Both the position numbers and the translations under genes were made by a program. Shown here in pieces: positions 1 through 8,403 of a stretch of DNA of 43,957 bases. This DNA comes from an uncultured Sphingomonadaceae bacterium. GTDB taxonomy: Bacteria > Pseudomonadota > Alphaproteobacteria > Sphingomonadales > Sphingomonadaceae. The notes under the pieces were generated by a model, which saw only the letters and a list, made by a program, of their open reading frames with translations, was not told where the DNA came from and searched no databases. The DNA lies in NCBI GenBank assembly GCA_946479505.1, contig CAMLGC010000019.1, positions 1 to 43,957 of the forward strand. The letters run 5' to 3'. How positions within the stretch are numbered: the first letter of the stretch is position 1; each line of letters opens with the position of its first letter.

Positions 1-164
1 TCACCGGGCTGCTCGAAGCGGAAGGCGCGGCGTACGACATCGCGGGCTATCGCGACGCGCCGCCGGGCCTGCGCATCTGGTGCGGCGCGACCGTCGACAC
101 CGCCGATATCGAGGCGCTCGGCCCCTGGCTCGACTGGGCCTGGGCTGAGGTCAGCGCCGCGTAA
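1..164 (+). CDS. serC: Phosphoserine aminotransferase, C-terminal end (partial)
   Basis: The window opens inside this gene and shows only its last 53 codons, ending in TAA. The residues match the C-terminal end of phosphoserine transaminase, with the stretch [10 protein letters not shown] followed by a helix rich in Trp, Leu and Ala. The enzyme makes phosphoserine from 3-phosphohydroxypyruvate in the cytoplasm. The next gene on the same strand encodes the preceding pathway step (SerA), which strongly supports the call. The active-site part of the protein lies outside the window. Confidence 0.85.
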   Translation, partial: TGLLEAEGAAYDIAGYRDAPPGLRIWCGATVDTADIEALGPWLDWAWAEVSAA

Positions 165-175
165 TTTCATTCCAC

Positions 176-256
176 CGTCATCCCAGCGAACGCTGGGATC
201 TCGCGCCACAGGCCGCTCGCTTGCTGCCCGAGATCCTTACTTTCGTCAGGATGACG
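176..256. repeat. Intergenic palindromic repeat between serC and serA
   Basis: This is an 81-base nested inverted repeat. The outer arms are CGTCATCC (176-183) and GGATGACG (249-256). Inside them, GGATCTCG pairs with CGAGATCC, and CCCAGCG/CGCTGGG forms a further hairpin near the left end. It resembles the mobile palindromic intergenic repeats common in sphingomonad genomes. Its right arm ends about 24 bases before the serA start codon, so it may affect serA transcript folding. Confidence 0.7.
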
Positions 257-279
257 AATTGCAACAGGAGCAATTCGTC

Positions 280-1857
280 ATGCCCAAAGTCCTCATCAGC
301 GACAAAATGGACCCCAAGGCGGCGCAGATCTTCCGCGAGCGCGGCGTCGAGGTCGACGAGATCACCGGCAAGACGCCCGATGAGCTCAAGGCCATCATCG
401 GCCAGTATGACGGCCTCGCGATCCGTTCCTCGACCAAGGTCACCAAGGATATCCTCGACGCCGCGGCCAACCTCAAGGTGGTCGGCCGCGCCGGGATCGG
501 CGTCGACAATGTCGACATCCCGGCGGCGTCCGCACGCGGCGTCGTCGTGATGAACACGCCCTTCGGCAATTCGATCACCACCGCCGAGCATGCCATCGCG
601 CTGATGTTCGCACTCGCGCGCCAGTTGCCCGAGGCCGACGCCTCCACCCAGGCGGGCAAGTGGGAGAAGAACCGCTTCATGGGGGTCGAGCTGACCTCGA
701 AGACGCTCGGGCTGATCGGCGCGGGCAATATCGGCTCGATCGTCGCCGAGCGGGCGCTGGGGCTGCGGATGAAGGTGATCGCCTACGATCCCTTCCTCAC
801 GCCCGAGCGCGCGATCGAGCTCGGCATCGAGAAGGTCGACCTCGATACGCTCCTCGCGCGCGCCGATTTCATCACGCTGCACACGCCGCTGACCGACCAG
901 ACGCGCAATATTCTGTCGGCCGAGAACCTCGCCAGGACGAAGAAGGGCGTGCGCATCATCAACTGCGCGCGCGGCGGGCTGATCGACGAGGCGGCGCTCA
1001 AGCAGGGCCTGGATTCGGGCCATATCGCCGGCGCTGCGCTCGACGTGTTCGTCACCGAACCGGCGAAGGAATCGCCGTTGTTCGGCACGCCGGGGTTCGT
1101 CTCGACCCCGCATCTCGGCGCCTCGACCACCGAGGCGCAGGTCAACGTCGCGATCCAGGTCGCCGAGCAGATGGCCGATTATCTCGTCAGCGGCGGCGTC
1201 ACCAACGCGCTCAACATGCCGAGCCTGTCGGCCGAGGAAGCGCCCAAGCTGAAGCCCTATATGGCGCTCGCGGAGAAGCTCGGCAGCCTCGTCGGCCAGC
1301 TCGCGCACGGTGCGCTCAAAGGCGTGTCGATCGAGGCCGAGGGCGCGGCCGCGGACCTGAACATGAAGCCGATCACCGGCGCGGTGCTCGCCGGGCTGAT
1401 GCGGGTGCATTCGGATACGGTCAACATGGTCAACGCACCCTATCTCGCCAAGGAGCGCGGACTGGACGTGCGCGAGGTGCGCCACGATCGCGAGGGCGAT
1501 TACCACACGCTCGTGCGCGTGACGGCGCAGACCGAGGCGGGCGACCGCTCGGTCGCGGGCACCCTCTTCGGCGACGCCGCACCGCGGCTGGTCGAGCTGT
1601 TCGGGATCAAGGTCGAAGCCGATCTCGCAGGCCACATGCTCTACGTCGTCAACGAGGATGCGCCCGGCTTCATCGGTCGCATCGGCACCACGCTGGGCGA
1701 GGCGGGGGTCAATATCGGCACCTTCCACCTCGGACGGCGCGAGGCTGGCGGCGAGGCGGTGCTGCTGCTCTCGGTCGACGAGCCGGTGACGGGCGCGCTG
1801 ATCGAGAAGGTTCGCGCGCTGCCGGGGGTGAAGACCGCGATGGCGCTGGCGTTTTGA
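280..1857 (+). CDS. serA: D-3-phosphoglycerate dehydrogenase
   Basis: SerA oxidises 3-phosphoglycerate to 3-phosphohydroxypyruvate with NAD, the first step of serine synthesis. The 525-residue protein is the long form of the family: substrate- and NAD-binding domains, an intervening (ASB) domain at about 315-450, and a C-terminal ACT domain (about 452-525) beginning MLYVVNEDAPG. The nucleotide-binding motif GAGNIG is at residues 147-152. The catalytic Arg (in CARGGLIDE) and His (in STPHLGAS) are visible. ATG at 280 is chosen over an in-frame TTG at 259 because AGGAG lies about nine bases upstream and MPKVLISDKM is a standard N-terminus. It follows serC on the same strand. The ACT domain suggests serine feedback, as known for the family. 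Confidence 0.97.
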   Translation: MPKVLISDKMDPKAAQIFRERGVEVDEITGKTPDELKAIIGQYDGLAIRSSTKVTKDILDAAANLKVVGRAGIGVDNVDIPAASARGVVVMNTPFGNSITTAEHAIALMFALARQLPEADASTQAGKWEKNRFMGVELTSKTLGLIGAGNIGSIVAERALGLRMKVIAYDPFLTPERAIELGIEKVDLDTLLARADFITLHTPLTDQTRNILSAENLARTKKGVRIINCARGGLIDEAALKQGLDSGHIAGAALDVFVTEPAKESPLFGTPGFVSTPHLGASTTEAQVNVAIQVAEQMADYLVSGGVTNALNMPSLSAEEAPKLKPYMALAEKLGSLVGQLAHGALKGVSIEAEGAAADLNMKPITGAVLAGLMRVHSDTVNMVNAPYLAKERGLDVREVRHDREGDYHTLVRVTAQTEAGDRSVAGTLFGDAAPRLVELFGIKVEADLAGHMLYVVNEDAPGFIGRIGTTLGEAGVNIGTFHLGRREAGGEAVLLLSVDEPVTGALIEKVRALPGVKTAMALAF

Positions 1858-1891
1858 GCGAAGGAAGAAGCCTTGCCGTAAAATGCTTGCT

Positions 1892-1964
1892 TTCCCGCGA
1901 AAGCGGGAATCCAGAGTCCCAAGTGATGTGCGTGGAACCCTGGACCCCCGCTTTCGCGGGGGAA
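1892..1964. repeat. Palindromic intergenic repeat between serA and hisZ
   Basis: Two imperfectly complementary blocks, 1892-1914 and 1940-1964, each carry the core CCCGCGAAAGCGGG or its reverse complement, so each can also form its own hairpin. The whole 73-base unit folds as a long hairpin with a short central loop. It is related in style to the units at 176-256 and 26366-26481. It could serve as a transcript end for serA, although there is no T-tract. Confidence 0.7.
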
Positions 1965-2010
1965 CAAGAAATAATGCACGTCGGCCATGAAATGTCATAG
2001 AGCCGCGCCG

Positions 2011-3105
2011 ATGACCTCCGCGCTCCTCCCCACCGGTTTTCACGACCGCCTGCCGCCCGTCGCCGACGCCGCGGCGCGGCTCGAGGCGGCCGTGCTCGGC
2101 GCCGCCTTCGCGCACGGCTACGAGCGGGTCGATCCGGCGCTTGCCGAATTCGAGGAGGGCCTCGCCGGCCGGCTCAAATCGGCGCGGCGGCAGGATGTCG
2201 TGCGCTTCGTCGATCCGGTGTCGCAGAAGAGCCTCGCGATCCGGCCCGACATCACCGCGCAGGTCGGTCGGATCGCGGCGACGCGGATGGCGCACCATCC
2301 GCGCCCGGTGCGGCTTTCCTATGCCGGACCGGTGCTCAGGCTGCGCGCTTCCGAGCTTTCGCCCGCGCGCGAGGCACGGCAGGTGGGGTGCGAGCTGATC
2401 GGGCTCGATACCGTCGCCGCCGCGCGCGAGGTGGTGCGGGTCGCGGTCGAGGCGCTTGCCGCCGCGGGGGTCGCGGGCGTGTCGATCGATTTCACGCTTC
2501 CCGATTTGGTCGACGTGCTCGCCGCGGGGCCGCTGCCGGTGCCGCCCGGGCGGATCGGCGACCTGCGCGACCGGCTCGATGCCAAGGACGCCGGCGGCGT
2601 CGCAGAAATCGCCGCCGCCTATCTGCCGCTGATCGAGGCCGCCGGGCCGTTCGACGCCGCGCTCGAGCGGCTGCGCGCGTTCGATCGCGATGGCGCGCTC
2701 GCGGGCCGGCTCGACGGGCTTGCTGCGGTGGCCGAGGGACTCGATGTCGCGCGCACGCTCGATCCCACCGAGCGCCACGGCTTCGAATACCAGACCTGGC
2801 TCGGCTTCTCGCTCTTCGCCCAGGGGGTGCGGGGCGAGATCGGGCGGGGGGGCGCCTATGCGATCGTCGAGAATGGCGGCGAGGAGCCCGCGGTGGGCTT
2901 CTCGCTCTATGTCGATGCGCTCGGCGCGAACGCGGGGGGCGATGCGCGGCGCCGGCTGTTCGTGCCGCTGGGAAGCGACGCGGCGGTGGCGGCGCGGCTC
3001 AGGGCCGAGGGCTGGGTGACGGTGGCCGCGCTCGATGCGCGCGATACCCCGCAGGCGCAGCTGTGCACGCACGTGCTCGACGGCGGCCAGGCGCGGCCGA
3101 TTTGA
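2011..3105 (+). CDS. hisZ: ATP phosphoribosyltransferase regulatory subunit
   Basis: HisZ is a catalytically inactive relative of histidyl-tRNA synthetase that assembles with short-form HisG to catalyse and regulate the first step of histidine synthesis. The 364-residue protein begins LLPTGFHDRLPPVADAA, the usual opening of the class II synthetase-like fold. It has the motif-2-like stretch VRLSYAGPVLRLR and the late GEIGRGGAYA segment. The start at 2011 is preferred because family members begin close to LLPxG; an ATG at 1987 would add eight residues. Neither start has a strong ribosome-binding site. HisG is not in this window. The gene sits upstream of purA in the same direction. Confidence 0.9.
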   Translation: MTSALLPTGFHDRLPPVADAAARLEAAVLGAAFAHGYERVDPALAEFEEGLAGRLKSARRQDVVRFVDPVSQKSLAIRPDITAQVGRIAATRMAHHPRPVRLSYAGPVLRLRASELSPAREARQVGCELIGLDTVAAAREVVRVAVEALAAAGVAGVSIDFTLPDLVDVLAAGPLPVPPGRIGDLRDRLDAKDAGGVAEIAAAYLPLIEAAGPFDAALERLRAFDRDGALAGRLDGLAAVAEGLDVARTLDPTERHGFEYQTWLGFSLFAQGVRGEIGRGGAYAIVENGGEEPAVGFSLYVDALGANAGGDARRRLFVPLGSDAAVAARLRAEGWVTVAALDARDTPQAQLCTHVLDGGQARPI

Positions 3106-3114
3106 TCTTCATGG

Positions 3115-3135
3115 ATGCTGAAACACGTTCAGCAT
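3115..3135. repeat. Short palindrome between hisZ and purA
   Basis: ATGCTGAA (3115-3122) and TTCAGCAT (3128-3135) form a perfect 8-base-pair stem with a five-base loop. It starts nine bases after the hisZ stop. It matches the style of short sphingomonad palindromes. No T-tract follows, so it is not a clear intrinsic terminator, but it may stabilise the 3' end of the hisZ message. Confidence 0.6.
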
Positions 3136-3161
3136 GACGACAGCAAACAAAGGAAGCATCA

Positions 3162-4451
3162 GTGGCCAATGTCGCAGTGATCGGCGCCCAATGGGGCGAT
3201 GAGGGCAAGGGCAAGATCGTCGACTGGCTCGCCGAGCGCGCCGACGTCGTCGTGCGGTTCCAGGGCGGGCACAATGCCGGGCACACGCTCGTCGTCGGCG
3301 ACACCACCTACAAGCTCTCGTTGCTCCCCTCGGGCATCGTCCGCGGCACGCCCAGCGTGATCGGCAACGGCGTCGTGCTCGATCCCTGGGCGCTCAAGGC
3401 CGAGGTCGAGAAGCTGCGCGGGCAGGGGGTGGCGATCACCCCAGAGACCCTCAGCATCGCCGACAATTGCGCGCTGATCCTGCCCTTCCACCGTGATCTC
3501 GACGCGCTGCGCGAGGATGCGAGCGGCGCGGGGAAGATCGGCACCACGCGGCGCGGAATCGGCCCGGCGTACGAGGACAAGGTCGGCAGGCGAGCGCTGC
3601 GGCTGTGCGATCTCGCGCATCTGGACGACCTCGGCCCCCAGCTCGATCGCCTCACCGCGCACCACGACGCGCTGCGCGCCGGCTTCGGCGAGCCGCCGAT
3701 CGACCGCGACCGCCTGCTCGCCGAGCTCGCGGAGATCGCGCCCTTCGTGCTGCCCTTCGCGGGCCCGGTGTGGCGGATGCTCGGCGAGGCGCGCGCGGCG
3801 GGCAAGCGCATCCTGTTCGAAGGCGCGCAGGGCGTGCTGCTCGATGTCGATCACGGCACCTATCCGTTCGTCACCTCGTCGAACACGATTTCGGGGACCG
3901 CGGCGGGCGGATCGGGACTGGGGCCGAGTGCGGTCGGCTTCGTGCTGGGGATCGCCAAGGCGTACACGACGCGCGTCGGATCGGGCCCGTTCCCGACCGA
4001 GCTCGACGACGAGACCGGCACGCGGCTGGGCGAGCGCGGCCACGAATTCGGCACCGTCACCGGGCGCAAGCGCCGCTGCGGCTGGTTCGATGCCGTGCTG
4101 GTGCGGCAGTCGGTCGCGGTCTCGGGCGTCACCGGAATCGCGCTCACCAAGTTGGACGTGCTCGACGGCTTCGACGAGGTGAAGATCTGCGTCGGCTATC
4201 GGCTGAACGGCAAGGAACTCGACTATTTCCCCGCCCATGCCGCCGATCAGGCCGCGGTCGAGCCGATCTATGAGACGATCGAAGGCTGGCAGCAATCGAC
4301 CGCCGGCGCCCGCTCATGGGCGGAGCTGCCGGCGGCCGCGATCAAATATATCCGCCGTGTCGAGGAGCTGATCGCCTGCCCCGTCGCCTTGGTTTCGACC
4401 AGCCCGGAACGCACCGACACCATCCTCGTGCGCGATCCGTTCGCGGACTGA
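3162..4451 (+). CDS. purA: Adenylosuccinate synthetase
   Basis: PurA condenses IMP and aspartate with GTP hydrolysis to make adenylosuccinate, the committed step to AMP. The 429-residue protein has the diagnostic N-terminal motif [15 protein letters not shown], which carries the catalytic Asp, and the GHNAGHT segment with the catalytic His. The central [20 protein letters not shown] stretch and the C-terminal GTP-binding region are also present. Translation starts at GTG with AGGAAG about six bases upstream. It is collinear with hisZ, 56 bases downstream of it, and converges on the small gene that ends at 4461. Confidence 0.97.
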   Translation: MANVAVIGAQWGDEGKGKIVDWLAERADVVVRFQGGHNAGHTLVVGDTTYKLSLLPSGIVRGTPSVIGNGVVLDPWALKAEVEKLRGQGVAITPETLSIADNCALILPFHRDLDALREDASGAGKIGTTRRGIGPAYEDKVGRRALRLCDLAHLDDLGPQLDRLTAHHDALRAGFGEPPIDRDRLLAELAEIAPFVLPFAGPVWRMLGEARAAGKRILFEGAQGVLLDVDHGTYPFVTSSNTISGTAAGGSGLGPSAVGFVLGIAKAYTTRVGSGPFPTELDDETGTRLGERGHEFGTVTGRKRRCGWFDAVLVRQSVAVSGVTGIALTKLDVLDGFDEVKICVGYRLNGKELDYFPAHAADQAAVEPIYETIEGWQQSTAGARSWAELPAAAIKYIRRVEELIACPVALVSTSPERTDTILVRDPFAD

Positions 4452-4460
4452 CGCGGGCGC

Positions 4461-4784
4461 TCAGGGTGCCGCCCCGGTATCGTCCGGGGTCGTCGTCGTG
4501 CCGTCCGGAGTTGGCGGCGTCGTCGAATCGACGGTGTCGGCGGTGGATGGCGGCAGCGTCGACGGGACGGTGTCCGGCATGATCGGTGGCAGCGTCGTAT
4601 CGGTGTCGTCGATCGCGTCGTTGGTCATCACGTCGTTCGCCATCGTGTCGGGCATGGCGCTGTTGTTGGCCATGTCGTTCTGCGTCGTGGGCGGCAATTC
4701 CTGATCGGGCATCGTCGTCACCTGTGCGATGGCGGCACCCGCTAGCCCGAGCACCGCGATGCTCATCATCGTTGCGATCCGCAT
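4461..4784 (-). CDS. Small secreted Thr/Pro/Asp-rich protein of unknown function
   Basis: The 107-residue product starts with a clear signal peptide (MRIATMMSIAVLGLAGAAIAQ, likely cut after AIA). The rest is low-complexity: Asn, Asp, Met and Thr in the first half (repeated MPDTMAND-like units), then Thr-Pro-Asp-rich sequence to the end. There are no cysteines and no recognisable domain. A Shine-Dalgarno-like AGGAG precedes the ATG. It is expected to be exported and disordered. Asp-rich tails can bind metal ions, but nothing here proves that. It is convergent with purA, with nine bases between the two stop codons. Confidence 0.7.
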   Translation of the reverse strand: MRIATMMSIAVLGLAGAAIAQVTTMPDQELPPTTQNDMANNSAMPDTMANDVMTNDAIDDTDTTLPPIMPDTVPSTLPPSTADTVDSTTPPTPDGTTTTPDDTGAAP

Positions 4785-4905
4785 TGTCCGATCTCCTCGA
4801 AGTCAGGGTGTGCTCCCCGTAACCTCTCGAACCCCCAACGCTTCACGGTGGACCCGGTCGCATGGGAGAAGCGTATCGTCGCCGAAATCAACCGTTCAGC
4901 CGTGT

Positions 4906-5976
4906 TCAGCCGCCGCACTGGGCGCGGTGGAGCAGTTTCTGGTCGGCGAGCACCAGCGCTACCATCGCCTCGACCACGGGAACGCCGCGGATGCCCACGC
5001 ACGGATCGTGACGGCCCCGCGTGGCGATCTCGGCCGCCTGGCCGTCGCGGGTGATCGTCTCGATCGGTGTCAGGATCGAGCTGGTGGGTTTGAACGCGAC
5101 CCGCAGCCGCACCGGCTGGCCGGTCGAGATGCCGCCCGCGATACCGCCGGCATGGTTGGCGAGGAAATCGGGGCCTTCTGCGCCGGGCCGCATCGGATCG
5201 GCATTGGCCTCGCCGGTAAGCGCGGCGGCGGCAAAGCCGTCGCCGATCTCGACGCCCTTCACCGCGTTGATCGACATGCACGCCGCCGCCAGCTCCGAAT
5301 CGAGTTTGGCATAGATCGGCGCGCCCCAGCCCGCCGGCACGCCCGTCGCCTCGCAGGCGACCACCGCGCCGACCGACGAGCCCGCCTTGCGCGTGCGATC
5401 GATCAGCGCTTCCCAGCGCGGGGCCGCCTCGGCGTCGGGGCAGAAGAAGGGGTTGCGGTCGATCTCGTCCGCATCGAAGCGGTCGTAATCGATACGCTCC
5501 CCGCCGATCGACTCGACCCAGGCGCGGATCGAGATCTCCGGGGCCACCAAGCGCGCCACGCCGCCCGCTGCCACGCGCGCAGCGGTCTCGCGCGCCGAGG
5601 ATCGTCCACCGCCGCGATAGTCGCGAAAGCCGTATTTGGCGTCGTAGGCGTAGTCGGCATGGCCGGGCCGATAGGTCTGCGCGACCTCCGAATAGTCTTT
5701 GGAGCGCTGGTCGACATTCTCGATCGTCAGGCTGATCGGGGTGCCGGTGGTGCGGCCCTCGAACACGCCCGAAAGAATGCGCACCGCATCGGGCTCGCGC
5801 CGCTGCGTCGTGAAGCGCGACGTGCCCGGTCGCCGCCGGTCGAGCCACGGCTGGATGTCGGCCTCGGAGAGCGTCAATCCGGGCGGGCACCCGTCGACGA
5901 CCGCGCCCAGCGCGGGTCCGTGGCTCTCCCCCCAGGTCGTGAAGCGGAACACGCGGCCAAAGGTGTTGAAGCTCAT
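4906..5976 (-). CDS. aroC: Chorismate synthase
   Basis: AroC converts 5-enolpyruvylshikimate-3-phosphate to chorismate using reduced FMN, the last step of the shikimate pathway. The 356-residue protein opens [20 protein letters not shown], the conserved chorismate synthase N-terminus. It also contains RPGHADY, the [10 protein letters not shown] segment and a late [18 protein letters not shown] stretch. The start at 5976 is set by this N-terminus; longer in-frame upstream sequence is not part of the family. The start codon overlaps the stop codon of the DUF2442 gene (ATGA), which implies translational coupling within one minus-strand transcript. Confidence 0.97.
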   Translation of the reverse strand: MSFNTFGRVFRFTTWGESHGPALGAVVDGCPPGLTLSEADIQPWLDRRRPGTSRFTTQRREPDAVRILSGVFEGRTTGTPISLTIENVDQRSKDYSEVAQTYRPGHADYAYDAKYGFRDYRGGGRSSARETAARVAAGGVARLVAPEISIRAWVESIGGERIDYDRFDADEIDRNPFFCPDAEAAPRWEALIDRTRKAGSSVGAVVACEATGVPAGWGAPIYAKLDSELAAACMSINAVKGVEIGDGFAAAALTGEANADPMRPGAEGPDFLANHAGGIAGGISTGQPVRLRVAFKPTSSILTPIETITRDGQAAEIATRGRHDPCVGIRGVPVVEAMVALVLADQKLLHRAQCGG

Positions 5977-6380
5977 GCGGCAGCGTTCTTGCGCGGTCGG
6001 CCGCCTTTGGCACCGTTCGCTCGCGCGGCGGCGGCCTTGGCGGGCGACGACACCTGTCCCGCGAGGCGTGCCATGTGTCGCCGCGTGCCGAACACGCCCG
6101 CCAGCAGGCCGCGTACCGATAAATCGACGTCGAGCGCTTCCCAATGCAGCCCGGTGCCGATGCCGAGCACTTCGACTTCGGCAAGCTGCTCTCGCGTCGC
6201 TTCCTCCAGCCCCTGCGCCAGCCCCGGCGGGAACGCGAACGTGCAGCCGTTGGTCAGCTCGACGGCAATGCGACCGCTTCGGACGTCATACCGCGCGCTC
6301 TTCGCGTGGGGCTCGCTCCCGAGCGCTGCGTGTCCTCGCCCCTCGGCGGCAACGATCTCCTGGTCCGTGATCTCAACCAT
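5973..6380 (-). CDS. DUF2442 protein with AT-hook-like tail, putative antitoxin/repressor
   Basis: The 135-residue protein has a DUF2442 domain over about residues 20-95. The visible signature is an Arg/Ser-rich strand, then [23 protein letters not shown], then [19 protein letters not shown]. After it comes an Ala/Lys-rich tail ending KGGRPRK, which contains the GRP core of an AT-hook, so DNA binding is plausible. It overlaps the upstream DUF4160 gene by eight bases and aroC by four, so all three are probably co-translated. DUF2442 and DUF4160 genes often occur as adjacent pairs and have been suggested to be toxin-antitoxin-like. That role is inferred, not shown. The start is MVEITDQEI; an upstream in-frame extension is rejected because it lies inside the DUF4160 gene. 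Confidence 0.8.
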   Translation of the reverse strand: MVEITDQEIVAAEGRGHAALGSEPHAKSARYDVRSGRIAVELTNGCTFAFPPGLAQGLEEATREQLAEVEVLGIGTGLHWEALDVDLSVRGLLAGVFGTRRHMARLAGQVSSPAKAAAARANGAKGGRPRKNAAA

Positions 6381-6597
6381 GTATCTCACTCCATCGGCGC
6401 AAGAGCGCTGCATGTTCGGTATGGACGATTCGCATCGCCTGTCTGATCGTGCCGCGCGACATGCCGACAGCCCAGATAAGCCGCGGATGGTCTGCAATGT
6501 CGATCTTCAACTCGCCATCACCATAGCCATGCGCCGGTTCGTGATCGTCCATATAGATGACGAACCGCAGGCCATGCTCGCGGGGCACCGTTACCAT
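6373..6597 (-). CDS. DUF4160 protein, putative toxin-like partner of DUF2442
   Basis: The 74-residue protein fits the short DUF4160 family: an N-terminal Gly-Leu-Arg-Phe strand (HGLRFVIYMDDHEPAHGY), an acidic GDGELKIDI strand, then a helix ending in [20 protein letters not shown]. The substitution pattern around the family's usual PxHVHV segment (here PAHGYG) is noticeable. The start is either ATG 6597 or GTG 6588. The -10 element of the predicted promoter ends only two bases before ATG 6597, so the message may be leaderless or start at the GTG. The biochemical function of the family is not established to my knowledge. The overlap with DUF2442 supports joint action. Confidence 0.75.
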   Translation of the reverse strand: MVTVPREHGLRFVIYMDDHEPAHGYGDGELKIDIADHPRLIWAVGMSRGTIRQAMRIVHTEHAALLRRWSEIHG

Positions 6598-6599
6598 GC

Positions 6600-6628
6600 A
6601 ATATAACCCAACCAGTTGGGTTTTTCAA
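6600..6628 (-). promoter_or_regulatory. Promoter with embedded palindromic operator for the DUF4160-DUF2442-aroC unit
   Basis: Read on the minus strand, TTGAAA (6628-6623) and TATATT (6605-6600) are separated by exactly 17 bases, a near-consensus housekeeping promoter. The spacer consists almost entirely of a perfect inverted repeat, AACCCAAC and GTTGGGTT (6605-6622, two-base centre). The -35 box abuts the fabI stop codon. A repressor bound here would block RNA polymerase, which is the layout expected for an autoregulated toxin-antitoxin pair. The palindrome could also act as a weak fabI terminator. Confidence 0.7.
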
Positions 6629-7432
6629 TCACGCCAGCGCGATGTCCGGCGCGTCCTCGGCCTTCATGCCGATGACGTTGTAGCCGGCATCGACATGGTG
6701 GATCTCGCCCGTCACGCCGCTCGAAAGATCGCTCAGCAGGTAGAGCCCGGCGCCGCCGACATCCTCGATCGTCACGTTGCGCTTCATCGGCGAATTGAGT
6801 TCGTTCCATTTGAGGATGTATCGGAAATCGCCGATCCCGCTCGCCGCGAGCGTCTTGATCGGCCCTGCCGAGATCGCGTTGACGCGGATGTTGTCGCGCC
6901 CCAGATCGACCGCGAGATATTGGACCGAGGTGTCGAGCGCGGACTTGGCGACGCCCATCACATTGTAGTGCGGGATCACCTTTTCCGAGCCGTAATAGGT
7001 GAGCGTCAGCAGGCTGCCCCCGTTGGGCATCATCGCCTGCGCGCGCTTGCACACCGCGGTGAAGCTGAACACCGAGATGTTCATCGTCATCAGGAAATTA
7101 TCGAGGCTGGTGTCGTAATAGCGGCCGCGAAGCTGGCTCTTATCCGAAAAGCCGATCGCGTGGACGACGAAATCGATTGTCGGCCAGTCGCGCGCGAGAT
7201 CGGCGAACGCGCGGTCGAGCTCGTCCATCTTGGAAACATCGCATTCGATCAGCTTGGGCGTTCCCAGTTGCGCGGCGAGCGGGCGCACGCGCTTTTCCAT
7301 CATCTCGCCCTGATAGCTGAACGCGAGCTCGGCGCCCTGCTCGGCGAGCTTTTTGGCGATTCCCCATGCCAGCGACTTGTCGTTGGCGAGCCCCATGATG
7401 AGCCCGCGCTTTCCCTGCATCAATCCCGTCAC
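6629..7432 (-). CDS. fabI: Enoyl-[acyl-carrier-protein] reductase (NADH)
   Basis: FabI reduces trans-2-enoyl-ACP in the last step of each fatty-acid elongation cycle. The 267-residue protein is of normal length. It has the N-terminal nucleotide-binding stretch GKRGLIMGLANDKSLAWGIA and the catalytic pair Tyr156 and Lys163 (YNVMGVAK). The ISAGPIKTLAASGI segment near the C-terminal substrate loop is typical of FabI. GTG at 7432 is used as the start because GAGGAGG lies upstream and family members begin M-x-G-L-M; ATG at 7420 is the alternative. The GTG overlaps the stop of the upstream membrane-protein gene (GTGA), implying coupling. Confidence 0.96.
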   Translation of the reverse strand: MTGLMQGKRGLIMGLANDKSLAWGIAKKLAEQGAELAFSYQGEMMEKRVRPLAAQLGTPKLIECDVSKMDELDRAFADLARDWPTIDFVVHAIGFSDKSQLRGRYYDTSLDNFLMTMNISVFSFTAVCKRAQAMMPNGGSLLTLTYYGSEKVIPHYNVMGVAKSALDTSVQYLAVDLGRDNIRVNAISAGPIKTLAASGIGDFRYILKWNELNSPMKRNVTIEDVGGAGLYLLSDLSSGVTGEIHHVDAGYNVIGMKAEDAPDIALA

Positions 7433-8397
7433 GACGCCGCGTCCTCCTCGTTTTCCGTCGGGCCGCAGCCCTCTACTCCGTCATCGGGGTCTTCCGCCAG
7501 TGCCGCATTCAAGTGCGCGCCCATGACGAGTCCCAGCCCCACCATGTAGAAGAAGATGAGCGCGATCATCACGCCCGCGAGGCTGCCATAGGTGAGATCG
7601 TAGCTTCCGAGCAGCGACAGCGCCGGCGGAAGAAGCGCGGTGACGGCGAGCCACCATGCCGCGGTCAACGCCGCGCCCGGCCATTTGGGGCATTTGGAAT
7701 AGCGGTATTTGCTCGGCGTCAGCGAATAGAAGAGCATGTAAAGCGCGGCGAACAGCGCGAGGGCGGGGGCGACGCGCGTGATCGAGATCAGGTTCGCCGT
7801 GCCTTGTGAAAGGGGCAGAACGCGCAGCAGAAACTGTTCGACGCCGACCAGGATCACCTGGAAGCCGAACGCGGCAAGCGTGAGTACCACCGAGGCGATG
7901 ATGAGCCCGATCGAGGTCAGCCGGTATTGCCAGAACGAGCGCGTCATCCGTACGCCATAGGCGCGGCGCAAGATATCGCGGATCGTCTCGACGAAGCTTG
8001 CGGTCGTCCACAGCCCGACCAGCGCGCCGAGCCACAGCAATGTTCCCGAGCGCGCGGCGAGCACGTCGCTGATCGGCGTCGACAGCACGTCGGCGACGCT
8101 CGGCGGCACGGTGCGCAGGAACGCCTCGACGGTGTGGATGCCCTGGCCCGTCTGCCCGAACAACCGGGCGACGGCGGCGGCGACGATGAAGAAGGGAAAG
8201 AGCGTCAGCAGCGAGAGATAGGCGATATTGCCCGCATGGATGAAACCGTCGGACCAGGTGCCGACCGCAACGCGCTTCATCAGCTCGTAGGCCCAGCTTC
8301 CGGGCCGCACCTTGGCAAGGTGCCGATCGAGCCGCACCCGCGCCTTGCCGCCATGCTTGCGCCGCTCCTCGGGCGAGACGGGGGAGACGTCCTCCAC
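7429..8397 (-). CDS. YihY/BrkB-family inner membrane protein
   Basis: The 322-residue protein belongs to the YihY/virulence factor BrkB family, once called ribonuclease BN. Its characteristic first membrane segment follows WSDGFIHAGNIAYLSLLTLFPFF. Around six hydrophobic segments follow, including WLGALVGLWTTASFVETIRDILRRAYG and the late LTYGSLAGVMIALIFFYMVGL. The C-terminus is short and acidic. The family is implicated in membrane transport or envelope functions, but its substrate is unknown. It starts at GTG six bases after the J-protein stop and overlaps fabI, so dnaJ-like, yihY and fabI form one operon on the minus strand. Confidence 0.9.
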   Translation of the reverse strand: MEDVSPVSPEERRKHGGKARVRLDRHLAKVRPGSWAYELMKRVAVGTWSDGFIHAGNIAYLSLLTLFPFFIVAAAVARLFGQTGQGIHTVEAFLRTVPPSVADVLSTPISDVLAARSGTLLWLGALVGLWTTASFVETIRDILRRAYGVRMTRSFWQYRLTSIGLIIASVVLTLAAFGFQVILVGVEQFLLRVLPLSQGTANLISITRVAPALALFAALYMLFYSLTPSKYRYSKCPKWPGAALTAAWWLAVTALLPPALSLLGSYDLTYGSLAGVMIALIFFYMVGLGLVMGAHLNAALAEDPDDGVEGCGPTENEEDAAS

Positions 8398-8403
8398 GCG
8401 CGG

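Noticed and set aside
165..279. Riboswitch or attenuator upstream of serA
   Set aside because: The structure is fully explained by the palindromic repeat and no known riboswitch core is visible.
178..3072. 964-codon open frame on the minus strand opposite serA and hisZ
   Set aside because: Arg/His/Pro/Gly-rich nonsense composition and complete overlap with two well-conserved genes; a by-product of GC-rich third positions.
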